Shown: positions 1 to 10,224, counted from the first letter of the stretch. The stretch is DNA of 64,000 nucleotides from Blasia pusilla (GCA_050084515.1 CM114272.1:38378001-38442000), one strand, 5' to 3'. A program made the numbers and translations. Notes: generated by a model from the letters alone, not told the origin.

Positions 1-1372
1 TTGGCAACAAGCAGAAAAATTTGATTCGCTCATCACTCTATACACAAGTGTCCACAAGAGATGACATTGGTTTCAACTTTCAACCATACATTTCGTGTTG
101 GAAAACTACGGACGCAACTGAATACTGAAGTTGAGTGCTCATTGGAGGTTGGCGCATGGTGGCATAACAAGATGAAAGCGCATGGTGGCTCCGTGGAGAA
201 GCACAAGACTGCAGCGGAGAGATGGCAAGGAGAGAAAGATTATTTGTGGGCGCATTAGGTTTTAAATATCTCTCTTACACGACCAAATCTGATTTCCCCC
301 ACAACCAAATGTGAATCAAATAAGAGAGGTCACATGCTTACCTGAATCAGCTTGAAAAAAAGAGGGTGGATAACAATAAGTCGACCAATGCCGAACAATG
401 GTGAACCAACTTCAACAATAAGCCAAAATGATAGACATACACAAACGATTCTAGAGAAGCACAATTTGCCTGTCCAAGGTTCTAGTATCGCAAGATGTAG
501 ATCCAATTGAAAATAAAATGCTTTGAGCTGCTTCACAAGCTCTTTCACAAGTAAGTGTTAGTGATCACAGATTGAAGAAAGTTTTTCAACATGTCTGCTA
601 TTCGGGAAGAACTCAACAGAGGATTGATTGAAGCTTGCTCGATAATCAAACCTCCCTACAACCCGCCTGCAACTTGCTTGCAAGCTCCTCTTTCGAGTGG
701 CGGTTGCTTGTCTTTCCTTGGAAGGATTTCCCATAAACCCAAACCATGTTCAAGTCTACTCAAGAGAAATAGTGGGAAAATGGTTAAGGGGTAAAACCTT
801 TAAAAAAAACTATCTTTTTCCCTCTAAATTCCCTACAAAAGAATCAAAGAATTTCGTACCTAGGGAGGAAAATTATTATATAAAATTAAATTTAAAATAA
901 ATATAAATAAATTTTATGCAATAAATATATATATTATATATTTTGTGAGTATTAACCGTATCTTATGTGAATGTCTTCCATGGCAAGGAAACTAATATAA
1001 AGACCCTGTTGTTCTTTTAAGAGTGCCATAGAATAAAGTAAACCCTACTATTCTTCCACAAAACTTAATAAGTCTTCCGAGGGACGCAATTAAAAAACCC
1101 CTGACTTTGTCAGACGTGATGGGGCATATTTGTGGAAGTGAGACCCTCGAGTCCGGTTAAGGTTCTACTAAGTTTTTCATATGTGGTAGTGGCCACAGTT
1201 GCGTGGTAAACGCCGCAGTTGAAGCCATGTGCGCCATTGGCTGGAAACCCGAATCTAAATTAGGCGCATGCAGCTTGAGAGGAATTAGAGGCAGATGACC
1301 ATTCACCACAAACCATAGAAGGGTTCAGTTTCTGGTCGCATGTGGCTATATCTAATGTTGAAATAGCCCCAT
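1..1372. other. No supported gene
   Basis: Only short open frames are present and none resembles a known family. An AT-rich stretch lies near 800-960. I see no RNA gene and no recognisable mobile-element protein here. Confidence 0.5.
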
Positions 1373-2236
1373 GTGCATGTAGATGAAGTACAAGGGGATA
1401 ATTTTGAAGAACCCACATATGCTGCAATGTATCACGGACATGAGCGTTTATATTTTGCAAAGTTGGATGATTTACACATGAGACTACAATCCAATTTCAA
1501 ATTCCCTCCTACATGGGTGGTTGTAAGACTAGTTCAAATTTTGTCGAACGAGTCACCACATTATATCTACCAAGCTTGCTGTCACATCTGAGTAGCCGAT
1601 AGGTCGAGATCTATCGTGGATAGGGCGTAGGAGCCAGCGGACTATCTTGAGTGTAACTTTGTCCCACGGTGTCGGATGAGGTTGAGGATAGGTCCATTGT
1701 GTCAGGAACGTTGTTTCTGACAACTTTCATGTTGAGGTCTTTTACAGCCGGGTGACTCGTTGACCAGATCATCCGCCCCTGGTAAGGTGTGCGCGCAGGT
1801 TACCAAAAGGAGGGCTATTTTTAGGGGAAGAGCCTTTTGGCTCTTTCCAACCCTGTATAGGAGAGGAAGATGGTTTTCCTAAGCCATATTTCTCATGTTG
1901 GGCCGTTGGAGCACCTCCCTTGTATGTGTGTGAGATAGGACTAGGGTGCTAGCATCTGGATTCCTTGATAGCACACGATGAACGAGGCTCGATATGTCGA
2001 TGTAGATTGAGGAGTGGAGTCTTAGGCCGGGTGTGCCATTTTTACTACTCTTTATTTTTGTTGTGTGATCTCCATGTATATGTATGAGTTGATTTTTTTA
2101 CATGTGTGGATCGACCCGTGTGTTGGGAAGATCGGTGTTGTGTGGTGTAGATGTGACCAGCGATGTATGTTGTGTAGCGATATGTATGCGCACGATATTG
2201 CGCATATAATGGAAATAGGCGCAGTGGTGAATGTAG
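1373..2236. other. Unassigned sequence, possibly repeat-derived
   Basis: A 72-codon plus-strand frame (1373-1591) has no recognisable family. The DNA from about 1580 to 2060 has no coding signal. Around 2160-2193 the reverse complement of a motif (GTGCGCATACACATCGCTAC-like) occurs; the same motif recurs near 4612, 4995, 5621 and 24855. This marks the stretch as part of a dispersed repeat rather than unique host sequence. Confidence 0.3.
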
Positions 2237-2773
2237 ATGAAGTATTCAACCTCGGGATTCAATAGAGGTCACTCGGATCATGTTTGTGGTGAACATGGGT
2301 TTGATTGGAGGTGGAAGTTCTTTTTTCGTTGTGCTTACTTGGATGGCATCGACATCTTGCCTACCAAGGCGCATAATCTCCCGAAGTACATTATATGGCA
2401 AGGTGGCAATGTGCTAATGGGAGTGAGTGCTATAGATTTTGAAAGTATGACAATAGAGCAATAGGTATCTCATGTGCGGATACAATCTGTTGGTGTGTGG
2501 AGGTTGCTGGTCGAGCACAAAGCTAGTGCATCAGAATGTGTCATTCCTGGAGCCAAGAGACATGCAGGTTCATCGTCCACATTGCTTCCACATGTTTTAA
2601 ATGTCAATAGTTCATCTGAATGAGTGGACACTCTTGCAGTAGTTTGTGTAGAGGATGCCACCAGTCGTCTAAATCTCGGACATAAAGAGTGTGGTAAATT
2701 ACTAAAGGAGCATAATTGGTGGGAAACGGCTCTCACACACACACACCACCATGGAGAACGAAATTTGCAATGA
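2237..2773 (+). pseudogene. Degraded open frame of unknown function
   Basis: One plus-strand reading frame runs about 179 codons with only two internal stops, a TAG at 2462-2464 and a TGA near 2620. The later part reads as plausible protein (VWRLLVEHKASASECVIPGA, then LNLGHKECGKLLKEHNWWET). I do not recognise the family. It lies just upstream of a coiled-coil ORF on the same strand and of an AATAGCC-type array, so it may be cargo of a decayed DNA transposon. That is inference. Confidence 0.3.
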
Positions 2774-2824
2774 AAGAATGAGTGGAGGCTGGTCCCCTTC
2801 TCAATTATATGGGGTATGTACAAG

Positions 2825-2925
2825 AAACCCTAACCCTAATCTTAACCATAGTCTCGAGCTAGACTAACTGTGACTAACTAACCCTAGTTAAGATAATCAC
2901 GGTTAACTGACTAACCAAGATTAAG
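2825..2925. repeat. Short TAACC/AACCCTAA-rich stretch
   Basis: Starts with two copies of a plant-telomere-like AACCCTA unit, then becomes an irregular TAACTAACC-rich sequence. It is too short and degenerate to be an interstitial telomere tract of functional interest. Confidence 0.4.
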
Positions 2926-2964
2926 CTTGCCTACTTCGTGTGAGTACCAAATGTAGCAGTTCAG

Positions 2965-3357
2965 GTGTCTCATGAGCTTGATTGTAACTCAATCTTCAAT
3001 AAAGAGCAGACGGTGGATATATGTCCATTTGTGCACATTGATCATGGAAATACGACATTACAAATAGGGAAATATTTTTGCGCTCATTTAGCTCTTGTAA
3101 ATTCTCTGAAGGAGGCGGAAGATTTGGAGAGAACCTTGGTTGACGTGGGAGGAACACTGAAGATGCTATCTACTGAAATCGAGAAGGCCAATGGTAGACT
3201 TGGAGTATGTGAGAATGCTAATAGGTCTTTGATAGCATCTCTGAAGTTGGCTCTCCTAATGGAATGGGGCAATGTAGGTGTTTTCTTGATGTACCAACAA
3301 ACGACTATGAAGGATTTTAATGAGAAATTATGTTTACCTCATTATGCACTTTACTAG
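2965..3357 (+). CDS. Hypothetical protein, 130 aa, predicted coiled coil
   Basis: A continuous 130-codon frame starting with ATG. Residues about 45-95 are rich in Leu, Glu and Lys with heptad-like spacing (NSLKEAEDLERTLVDVGG, then LKMLSTEIEKANGRLG), suggesting a coiled coil. I see no enzyme motif, signal peptide or membrane segment. The next 650 bases form a minisatellite, and a different coiled-coil ORF lies on the opposite strand beyond it. Small ORFs of this sort are often cargo or remnants of plant MULE-like elements. No expression signal can be read from the sequence, so it may be non-functional. Confidence 0.35.
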   Translation: MSHELDCNSIFNKEQTVDICPFVHIDHGNTTLQIGKYFCAHLALVNSLKEAEDLERTLVDVGGTLKMLSTEIEKANGRLGVCENANRSLIASLKLALLMEWGNVGVFLMYQQTTMKDFNEKLCLPHYALY

Positions 3358-3429
3358 AAGTTGTAATTCATACCTAAACAAGATTTTCACCTTGCTTGGC
3401 GCCTTTCATGTATGTCTCCTGCTCTCAAC

Positions 3430-3990
3430 GTTGAGGTAGTCGGTCTGCTCCAAATAGCCACCAATATTCAAACAACAGGGGAATTGTCCATAGCAGCAGT
3501 TTTGGAAATAGCCGCCGTGGGCCGATTTGCAAACCGCCAGCGGACTAAAACTAGTCGCATACTTATATATAGCCGTCGTGGGCTGATTTGCGAACCACCG
3601 GCGGACTAAAACTAGTCGCATACTTGTACATAGCCGTCGTTGCCACTTATGAATTAGCCGCTGCTATGAAAATAGCCCAAGAACTATCCATAGCCGTAGA
3701 TTTGGAAATAGGCACCGTGGGCCGATCTGCAAAGAGCGGGCGGGCGGACGGACTAAAACTAGCGCATAGTTCTAAATAGCCACTGTTGGCAGTGGCAAAC
3801 TAACTAACCATCCATAGCCACAGATTTGGAAATAGCCACCGTGGGCCATTACAAAAGTAGGCGCCTAAGTGAACAAAGGGCTCACCACTGATGTTCCCCA
3901 CACATTGTAAATAGCCACACATGTAGCCCAAGCATCTCCTCTAAATAGCCGTAGATTTTAGCCGCCACATGTAGTAATAGTAGTATGTGG
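3430..3990. repeat. Degenerate minisatellite, AATAGCC/GCC(A/G)CCGTGGGCC type
   Basis: Irregular tandem repetition of an AATAGCCGCCGTGGGCCGAT-like core, with GGACTAAAACTAGTCGCATA spacers. Two clear units are spaced about 71 bp apart between 3507 and 3650; later units are rearranged. The AATAGCC core is shared with arrays at 17985-18905, 20930-21325 and 23195-24125. There are no CRISPR-like unique spacers. Confidence 0.75.
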
Positions 3991-4146
3991 CCTCCAAAAC
4001 ACCCTCAATGTATTGGTAAAACCAGCATGTAAAAGATCCATTGCACTAACAAAACATATGATACATTGCACTAACAAGGATGATACATTGGACTAACAAA
4101 GAGGCACAAAATGTTCTTACACCTTTGGACTTCTAGAATCCAACCT

Positions 4147-4551
4147 CTACAAGTCTACAATAGCCACTAAAGCCTTTGCCAAACATGTTGCTTCATCCAA
4201 GCCCGCCGAGGGCACACCTAGCCTACTCAAAAGATCACCAATGAACTTTGAATTCCTTGTCGCACATTCTTGCAAGGCTGCCACTCTACGCAATGCCTCC
4301 TCCCATCTAATATTCTTCTCATCTCGTGCCTTTCCTAAATTTTTGAGGAGCTCTTGTTTTTCACAGATTAGACTTGCATGCTTGTGTTCCAAAACCTCCA
4401 CATATTTTTCTACTCTAGCTGAAGTTCGTTCGGACCTATGGAGCTTCTCCTCCCAACACTCCAAATGCACAACATTTTCAACTGGCATTCCTAAGTGGTT
4501 CATCCACAATTGGATGATTCTCTCGTCAATGACAAATCCTCCTAGTGGCAA
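4147..4551 (-). CDS. Hypothetical coiled-coil protein, 134 aa
   Basis: A complete 134-codon frame on the minus strand. The N-terminal 40 residues look globular (MPLGGFVIDERIIQLWMNHL). They are followed by a strongly charged helical stretch (RTSARVEKYVEVLEHKHASL, KQELLKNLGKARDEKNIRWE) typical of a coiled coil. The C-terminus (LLSRLGVPSAGLDEATCLAK) is also helical. I recognise no family. Most of this ORF (all but its last roughly 40 codons) lies in a segment that has been tandemly duplicated (second copy at 4574-4930). The flanking minisatellite suggests a transposon-linked origin. Confidence 0.4.
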   Translation of the reverse strand: MPLGGFVIDERIIQLWMNHLGMPVENVVHLECWEEKLHRSERTSARVEKYVEVLEHKHASLICEKQELLKNLGKARDEKNIRWEEALRRVAALQECATRNSKFIGDLLSRLGVPSAGLDEATCLAKALVAIVDL

Positions 4552-5027
4552 GGCCAGCTCCTCCTCTAGTATTTCATTCTGACCTTATCTCGGTACTGCC
4601 TACATGCAAGGTGTGGTGCGCATACACATCGCTACACAGCATACATAAACGCAAGGCTGCCACTCTACGCAATGCCTCCTCCCATCTAATATTCTTCTCA
4701 TCTCGTGCCTTTCCTAAATTTTTGAGGAGCTCTTGTTTTTCACAGATTAGACTTGCATGCTTGTGTTCCAAAACCTCCACATATTTTTCTACTCTAGCTG
4801 AAGTTCGTTCGGACCTATGGAGCTTCTCCTCCCAACACTCCAAATGCACAACATTTTCAACTGGCATTCCTAAGTGGTTCATCCACAATTGGATGATTCT
4901 CTCGTCAATGACAAATCCTCCTAGTGGCAAGGCCAGCTCCTCCTCTAGTATTTCATTCTGACCTTATCCCGGTACTGCCTACATGCAAGGTGTGGTGCGC
5001 ATACACATCGCTACACAACATACATTG
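4272..5027. repeat. Recent 379-bp tandem duplication
   Basis: Bases 4272-4646 are repeated almost perfectly at 4651-5025, an offset of 379 bp. By eye I find only two or three differences, for example ATCTCGG against ATCCCGG at 4588/4967 and CACAGC against CACAAC near the ends. The duplicated unit contains most of the coiled-coil ORF plus the GTGCGCATACACATCGCTAC-like motif. The near identity points to a young event. Confidence 0.9.
4574..4930 (-). pseudogene. Second, truncated copy of the coiled-coil ORF
   Basis: The first 91 codons are identical to the 134-aa ORF at 4147-4551. After RRVAAL the frame crosses the duplication junction and continues into unrelated sequence (RLCMLCSDVYAHHTLHVGST) to a stop, giving 118 codons. 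It is a by-product of the 379-bp tandem duplication and lacks the original C-terminal 40 residues. Confidence 0.6.
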
Positions 5028-5743
5028 CTGTCATCAAACACACACACAAACACACATGATCCCATACTAACTCATGGCATCCATACACAGAGGCGAGAAG
5101 TACCAAAATATCTCCAATAAAATAAGATCCACAACACCATAGTTCTCACATGTGTGCACTCTCACATGTCTCTCTGAATGTCAAACCAAACCCACTCTTC
5201 TAATGAGAGGCTTGGGTGACACACACAAGGCAAGCAAAACCATAGCTCTGACGCCTTATGCCAAGAGGTTCAACAAAGAGAGAATGAGCTCTCAAGCTCT
5301 CGCTCCTTGAGGTATACCCCTCCCCTCTCCCAAGCTCTCTCCATGGTAACCTATTCTCCCAAGTCACCTCCTTGGTTCTTGACCTAATGTAGGAGGTCAA
5401 GGGCTACTTACCAAAAATAGAAAGGCGATCATACATTCAAAATGGTACTTACTTAAAATAGTAAGTTCCCCAATATGGCTTCAAATGAGCCGAAACGAAG
5501 GGGAAGCTCTCTCAAGTTTCCCTGGGCCTCAACAGGTCATCCTCGACCTCATGGTCATGTCCTCCACTGCTCGTGCAGAAGCTCTGCTACCGATATATCC
5601 TAACAATCGTGACAATTGTCGTGCGCATACACATCCCTATACAACATACATCGCTATCATCAAACTGACACACAAACACACACGATCCAAGCTAACTCAT
5701 GGCATCCATACACAGAGGCGAGAAGTACCAAAATATCTCCAAT
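4995..5743. repeat. 124-bp direct repeats flanking an LTR-like block
   Basis: The sequence at 4995-5118 recurs at 5621-5743 with few differences. Both start GTGCGCATACACATC and end AAAATATCTCCAAT. They bracket the element 1 terminal block at 5119-5614. The copy at 5621-5743 abuts a GC tract (CGCCCCCCTAGCT, plus strand) that reads on the minus strand as a purine-rich AGCTAGGGGGGCG, a candidate polypurine tract. Confidence 0.75.
5118..5614 (-). repeat. 3' LTR-like block of element 1
   Basis: On the minus strand this begins TGTCACGATTGTTAGGATA and matches the blocks at 13907-14425, 32955-33470 and 55334-55848 along its length. It is about 497 bp against 519 bp for the 5' copy, with a small deletion near GTTGTGGATC and loss of the terminal ACA. 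Its position beyond the integrase/PHD end of element 1, in the same orientation as the 13.9-14.4 kb block, supports an LTR assignment. Confidence 0.65.
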
Positions 5744-5917
5744 CGCCCCCCTAGCTGGTGGTTAGGTCCCTCTAACTCCAGATAGCCATCTATCCCTACC
5801 TACCACAACATACATCTCTAGGATGCTAAGAGCAGAAAGGTTGGGTGCTCATGTGGCCCTATCGTTAGTCGTCTTCTTGTCATCCATGTCACAGAAAAAG
5901 TCAGAATCAAAACCTAC

Positions 5918-6601
5918 CTAGTATCTCCTATATGTGCATCTGGGACACATCCATCGTCCCCGAGGAACCTTAGTGAGAGGTGGCGTCAAACATGCCATAT
6001 GCCAACCTCTCGAACATCCATCATAGACTAGCATCGTGGCCGCACCACGAGCAGAACCACACAACATACAACGCAAGCCTGAAAGAACTACTGCTGAGCT
6101 CGGATCTATTGTACCATCAATATTAGGAAGGTGATATGGCGCACAATTACGCACATGGTCCTTCCATACCATACCAACGCGTCGCTCCAGCAAGATAACA
6201 CCGGATGGAAAAACGTCATGTACTCTCAGGATAGTGCTCCTTGCAGTCACATCCAACATTGTAGGTGCCGTCTGCTGCAAGTAGACATAATCTCCTTGAT
6301 GAAACCTCCGGATAGTTGGTCGATAACCACCACCTCGAATAGTCGCATACCTCAACGTATCCCGATGCTGCACAATCGCCAAGTTCTCGAACACCATGGG
6401 CATCACTCTCCGAAACAACTCAGCCCTCTGAGAACATGCTCGCATCCATACATCTGGATCATCAAGGTCCAGCACCTCACCAGCATCTCGACAAATGGCT
6501 ACAGGTAAATCTGGATCTCGGCCATAATGTAGCAAGTACGGTGAAAAAGACGCTAAGGATCCCTGCCTGCTGAATCTGTATCCCATCACCAACCATGGCA
6601 A
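5918..6601 (-). CDS. Integrase C-terminal part fused to a PHD finger (227 codons)
   Basis: Open frame covering the end of a Ty3/gypsy integrase. Residues about 18-35 (FSPYLLHYGRDPDLP) match the conserved stretch after the catalytic core. Residues about 98-150 (FHQGDYVYL, SGVILLE) fit the SH3-like DNA-binding C-terminal domain. Residues 178-222 form a PHD finger: C178, C181, C196, H201, C204, C219 and C222, with the family hallmark LTPPLTKVPRGRWMCPRC. The third zinc ligand is replaced by Tyr193 (LVYDGC where LLCDGC is usual), so this copy may not fold. PHD fingers read histone H3 tail states, and the likely role is targeting of integration, analogous to chromodomains in chromoviruses (inference). 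Confidence 0.8.
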   Translation of the reverse strand: MPWLVMGYRFSRQGSLASFSPYLLHYGRDPDLPVAICRDAGEVLDLDDPDVWMRACSQRAELFRRVMPMVFENLAIVQHRDTLRYATIRGGGYRPTIRRFHQGDYVYLQQTAPTMLDVTARSTILRVHDVFPSGVILLERRVGMVWKDHVRNCAPYHLPNIDGTIDPSSAVVLSGLRCMLCGSARGAATMLVYDGCSRGWHMACLTPPLTKVPRGRWMCPRCTYRRY

Positions 6602-7503
6602 CTAGAGGTCCCAATCTCCTAGGTGACCTCTCTGCAAGCCGTACTTGCATAAACACCTCTTCACCGTCTGCATAACTCTCTCCGCTAATCCATCCGCCTC
6701 GGGATGATCTTGCGAAGTCGTGCGGTGGTCGATCATCGGCTAATCACACAAGGCTTGGAACTCACCGTGAAACTCGGTACCATGGTCTGTCAACATCTCA
6801 GCCGGTGCGCCATAATGACTCTACACTTGGTCAAGGAAGGCATACGCTACTCCCTCACTCCCTTTGTCAGGCAATGCAACCAACTCAATCTACTTCGAGA
6901 AGTGCTGACCATCACTAACCCATAACGACTGTGACGCTCGGTCAAAGGAAAAGGTCCTGAAAAATCCAAACTCCATCTATATCCTAAGCCCATGATAGGT
7001 AATGGATGCAACTGTGGAGTCGGAGCATTGAACGATGCTCGGACCCGATCACACACCATGCACCTGGCAACAAACTGCCGAACGTCAGTCTCCATGCCTC
7101 GCCACCAATACTGAATCTAGAGCAAGCTGTACGTCCGCTTCACCCCAAAGTGACCCAACTCCTCATAGGCATGCTGCACTAGTCATGCTCTTTGCAAAGG
7201 ATGCGGCACTACGCGTACTTTGCCATCCTCCCAAACCCTCAAAACATGTGTCCCCTCCCAACGGAACCTTCAAGCCTGCTGTAGGATCCGATCCCGCTCT
7301 CTAGCACCCACGGTGCTTGCAACGCTGCTAGTACAAAGGTACTCCAAGACTACTCCATCATCATGAATATCTCGGTCACTTGTCGTCTCCTCACTAGCCT
7401 CAGGATCCAAGGACTCTCCACTAGACCTCGCCATCCAAGTCTCCATACTCTGGCTCTCCATAGCCAACATGCCTAAATAGGCTGACGCGTGCCACCCTGG
7501 CAC
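6602..7503 (-). pseudogene. Integrase N-terminal and core region, element 1 (broken)
   Basis: Pieces in different frames at 7503-7270 (N-terminal leader containing VASTVGARERDRIL) and 7095-6847 (VRQFVARCMVCDRVRASFNA, then WSLDFSGPFPLTERHS). The second piece contains the CxxC half of the HHCC zinc-binding domain and the first catalytic Asp in LDFSGP. Element 3 has the same stretch in one frame (43700-44272) and aligns throughout. Frameshifts at about 7100-7270 and 6700-6850 destroy this copy. Confidence 0.75.
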
Positions 7504-7536
7504 TGACTCCTCATCACTCTCTCCATGCCATCGAGC

Positions 7537-7923
7537 TCAAGTCGCATATCGCTGACTCGGGCATGGGTTACGACTCAACCTATATGCATCTTGGTTGAGC
7601 ATCCCAGGTCTATGTACCACCTGAAAATCATACTCGTGCAACAACAGAGCCCATCTCGCAACCTTCCCTGTAAGCTTGTCGGACTCCATCAACCACTTTG
7701 ATGGTTGATGATCATTGATGATGGTAAAGGGGTTGCCGAATAAGTAACACCTGAAATGCGCGATAGCCCACATTGCAGCCAAGCACTCACCCTCATACAA
7801 GCTGTACTTTGCCTCTGCAGCGTTGTTTGAGCGGCTAGCGTAAGCCACCACAAACTCTCTACCCTCATCATCATGCTGGGTGAGCAACACTCCAAGCCTC
7901 AACATGCTCCAATCTGTGTGCAA
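7537..7923 (-). pseudogene. RNase H domain, element 1
   Basis: A 128-codon frame with the typical Ty3/gypsy RNase H (RT-connected) sequence: HTDWSMLRLGVLLTQHDDEG for the first catalytic Asp, KYSLYEGECLAAMWAIAHFR for the Glu helix, and FTIINDHQPSKWLM for the second Asp, followed by RWALLLHEYDFQVVHRPG. It degrades the RNA strand during reverse transcription. The frame is closed upstream by a stop near 7924, so it is cut from the RT domain. Confidence 0.85.
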
Positions 7924-9003
7924 CTAGAAAGGACGCCCCCTGATCGGTCTCCTCAAGATGGGCGAGGACGTCAACCTATCCTTGAGCAACTGAAATGCTC
8001 GCTCCTCCTCATCTCCCCAGTGCCATTCGTGATCGACCTTGGTCAGCAAGGTTAGCGGCTTCGCAATCGAACTAAATCCCTTGACGTACTTTTGATAGAA
8101 GTTTGCCAATCCCATGAATGCGCGAACACAACTCACATCTATAGGGCGTGGAATGCATGAGATAGCCTCTACCTTTTTCTGCTAAACACCAAGGCCCCCT
8201 GGGTATATCATATGACCCCAAGTACTCAATTTGGTCGTAGAAGAACTTGCACTTGCTTGGATGTAGCTTCAGCCCATGTAATTGCAATCATCGAAACACC
8301 TCCTCTAGATGTCGCTCATGCTCCTCAACCGTGGCGCTAAAGACTACGATGTCATCAATATAACACCTAACAAAATCCAGACCAGCCAAGATCCTATCCA
8401 TGACCCTCTAAAACTCATCGGGGGCGTTCTTTAACCCAAATGGTAAGAACCGCCACTAGTACAAACAATCCTTCCCGTGAGGATCGATGCCCCAAAATGC
8501 CGTCTTCTGCCTGTCCTCCAATCTAATAGGCAGCTGATGGTATCCGGCTCGCAAATCTAATGAATTGAAAACCTTTTCGTGATCAATCGCATCAAAGATC
8601 TCCTCAAGGGTGGGCATGGCATACCTATCGGACTTCGTCTGCCGATTGATAGGTCAGTAATCTCCACACATTCGCCTATCCGTCCAGTTGCCATGCACAT
8701 CCTTCTTGGCGGGGATGACAATGGTAGATGCATACTCCCCATGCGACATTTCCACTAGTCTTGCTCCAACCAAGTCCTGGCTCCTACTCTGAATCAAAGC
8801 CCTCTCCATATCACTGTACCTGTAGGGTTGTCGAAAGATCGGCGTATCACTCGACAACTCAATGCGGATCCCCGTCCCTTCAACGTACCCAAATCCTCCA
8901 TGCTAAACGTAAAACAGCTCCTATAACTCCTGAGGAACTGATGTATTTGGCGCCGCTCTCCTCCTGTCAACTTAGGGCCCATATCTGGCTCCCAAGTCTC
9001 CAT
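7924..9003 (-). pseudogene. Reverse transcriptase, element 1 (broken into several frames)
   Basis: Pieces: 9003-8794 (METWEPDMGPKLTGGERRQI, the RT N-terminal lead), 8857-8654 (RSQDLVGARLVEMSHGEYAS, VIPAKKDVHGNWTDRRMCGD), a central part with several stops, 8287-8072 (LHPSKCKFFYDQIEYLGS) and 8136-7924 (FMGLANFYQKYVKGFSSIAK). The YIDD catalytic motif lies near 8360-8372 (DNA CTGCATCAATATAACA-like on the plus strand). Element 3 gives the uninterrupted version. Element 1 has at least three frameshifts or stops. Confidence 0.8.
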
Positions 9004-9237
9004 CGTGACTATGGTAGGACTCTCCGGTGCGGATATCGGTGGTTGCTATGGTGCAACCCCATCTCGAACAACAACACTCGATTGCTATCCTGCAGCCAAG
9101 TGCAAACTTTGATCTCCTCCACATGCAGTGCCCGGAACCACGCTCGATGTTGTGGCTATCATCTCCTGGCGTACCTGCAAAACATCCCAAGAAGTCCAAG
9201 GGTGTCTCTCATGATCTCCCCTGGTGTGTCGATCTCC

Positions 9238-9760
9238 TCAGGTCTCGCCCCCAGCTACTGCCTCCACCGTCTCGGTAGGCATGGGGCTCACCAACGCAAT
9301 CGCGGTGATCTGTCGCGATCTCATCGGACGCTGCTCAGCCACTCCCAAGATGAAGATCCATGTCAAGCAGTTCAGGTCCATCTCCTGACCCAAGACATGG
9401 CGTCGTGATGCCTCTGATACTGACGGTATTGCCATGATTCCTATGGGAAATCCCATCACCCGCTCTCTCTTGTCAGCGCTGGGCTCCACCGACCTCTGAA
9501 CCTGGTCATCCCAAACCAAGCCATGACCAGTCTCCTTGTATGCATAGGAAGCGGGAAAACTCACAAACGTGGGAAAGGCTTCCCGCGGCTTGCCTACCCT
9601 ATTGACCATAGTCAACCGTGGTCGATCATCATGCCTCATTGCCTGTGAACGAAAACCTGGATCCCATAATGGAATCCACTAAAAAATGGGAGAGGCGATC
9701 CACTCTCGCATACGCCCTCCGTAATACCGCATGGGGCACCAAGATGGTCCACCATAGCTA
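9238..9760 (-). pseudogene. C-terminal remnant (motifs VIII tail, IX, X) of a DNMT3-like methyltransferase, element 1
   Basis: The frame at 9639-9238 contains FVSFPASYAYKETGHGLVWD, then ERVMGFPIGIMAIPSVSEAS and RRHVLGQEMDLNCLTWIF. This layout matches the end of DNMT3-type catalytic domains, where a 'GFP..YT' segment is followed by 'LG.S' and the final helix. Immediately upstream, in another frame, is GGTGGACCATCTTGGTGCCC, the DNA for the WWTxLVP end of motif VIII. Motifs I-VI are absent because of an internal deletion, so this copy cannot have methyltransferase activity. Confidence 0.75.
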
Positions 9761-10143
9761 AGGCGCCCATCACCTGACTGCCATCCTGGTCTGTAGGATG
9801 CTGTCTCCTCCCAGTAATCCACGGCAAACCTCATTGGGTATAACACTACTCCACCAACCAAGACATTGTAGGACTCTGCATCAGTCACTATCGCCTTGGC
9901 TCGCACCACGGACTCATCTGTAGGATGTCTCGGGAGAATCTTCATCATGACCTCCTGTCGGGTGATATATTGTGTGGTACTCGCTCCACCCAAGGGTGTC
10001 TCTATCCGAAATGGACAACGCTCCACATCGGCCCTTGTCAAGCCCAATCCTCTGAATGACGCTTTCCCCAACATCAGGGGTTGCGCTCTTGAATCCAACA
10101 AGACGCGTTGCGGACTAAAAGCTCTACCTCCGGGATTCACCAA
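9679..10143 (-). pseudogene. Retropepsin-like protease region, element 1
   Basis: The frame contains RVLLDSRAQPLMLGKASFRG, corresponding to the active-site D-S/T-G loop (LLDSGSQPLMLGK in element 3), and later SYNVLVGGVVLYPMRF, which fits the second hydrophobic-GG signature of retroviral-type aspartic proteases. DSG has become DSR here. The last codons run across the deletion junction into methyltransferase-derived DNA (YGGPSWCPMRYYGG). Confidence 0.7.
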
Positions 10144-10224
10144 CTAGAAGACCTCTCCTTGGTTAACCAGCAACACAACACCAAGAGAAGCCATGGCACG
10201 CTCTATCGCGGGTCTAGCGGGCAT

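Noticed and set aside
2825-2925. Interstitial telomere
   Set aside because: Only two AACCCTA units are present before the sequence degenerates.
4545-4961. Plus-strand ORF of 138 codons (and 4241-4582)
   Set aside because: It is antisense to the coiled-coil ORF and its Ser/Phe/Cys-rich translation is what a Glu/Lys-rich gene gives on the other strand.
8728-9408. Plus-strand ORF of 226 codons
   Set aside because: Antisense to the RT and methyltransferase remnant of element 1; low-complexity Ser/His/Arg translation.
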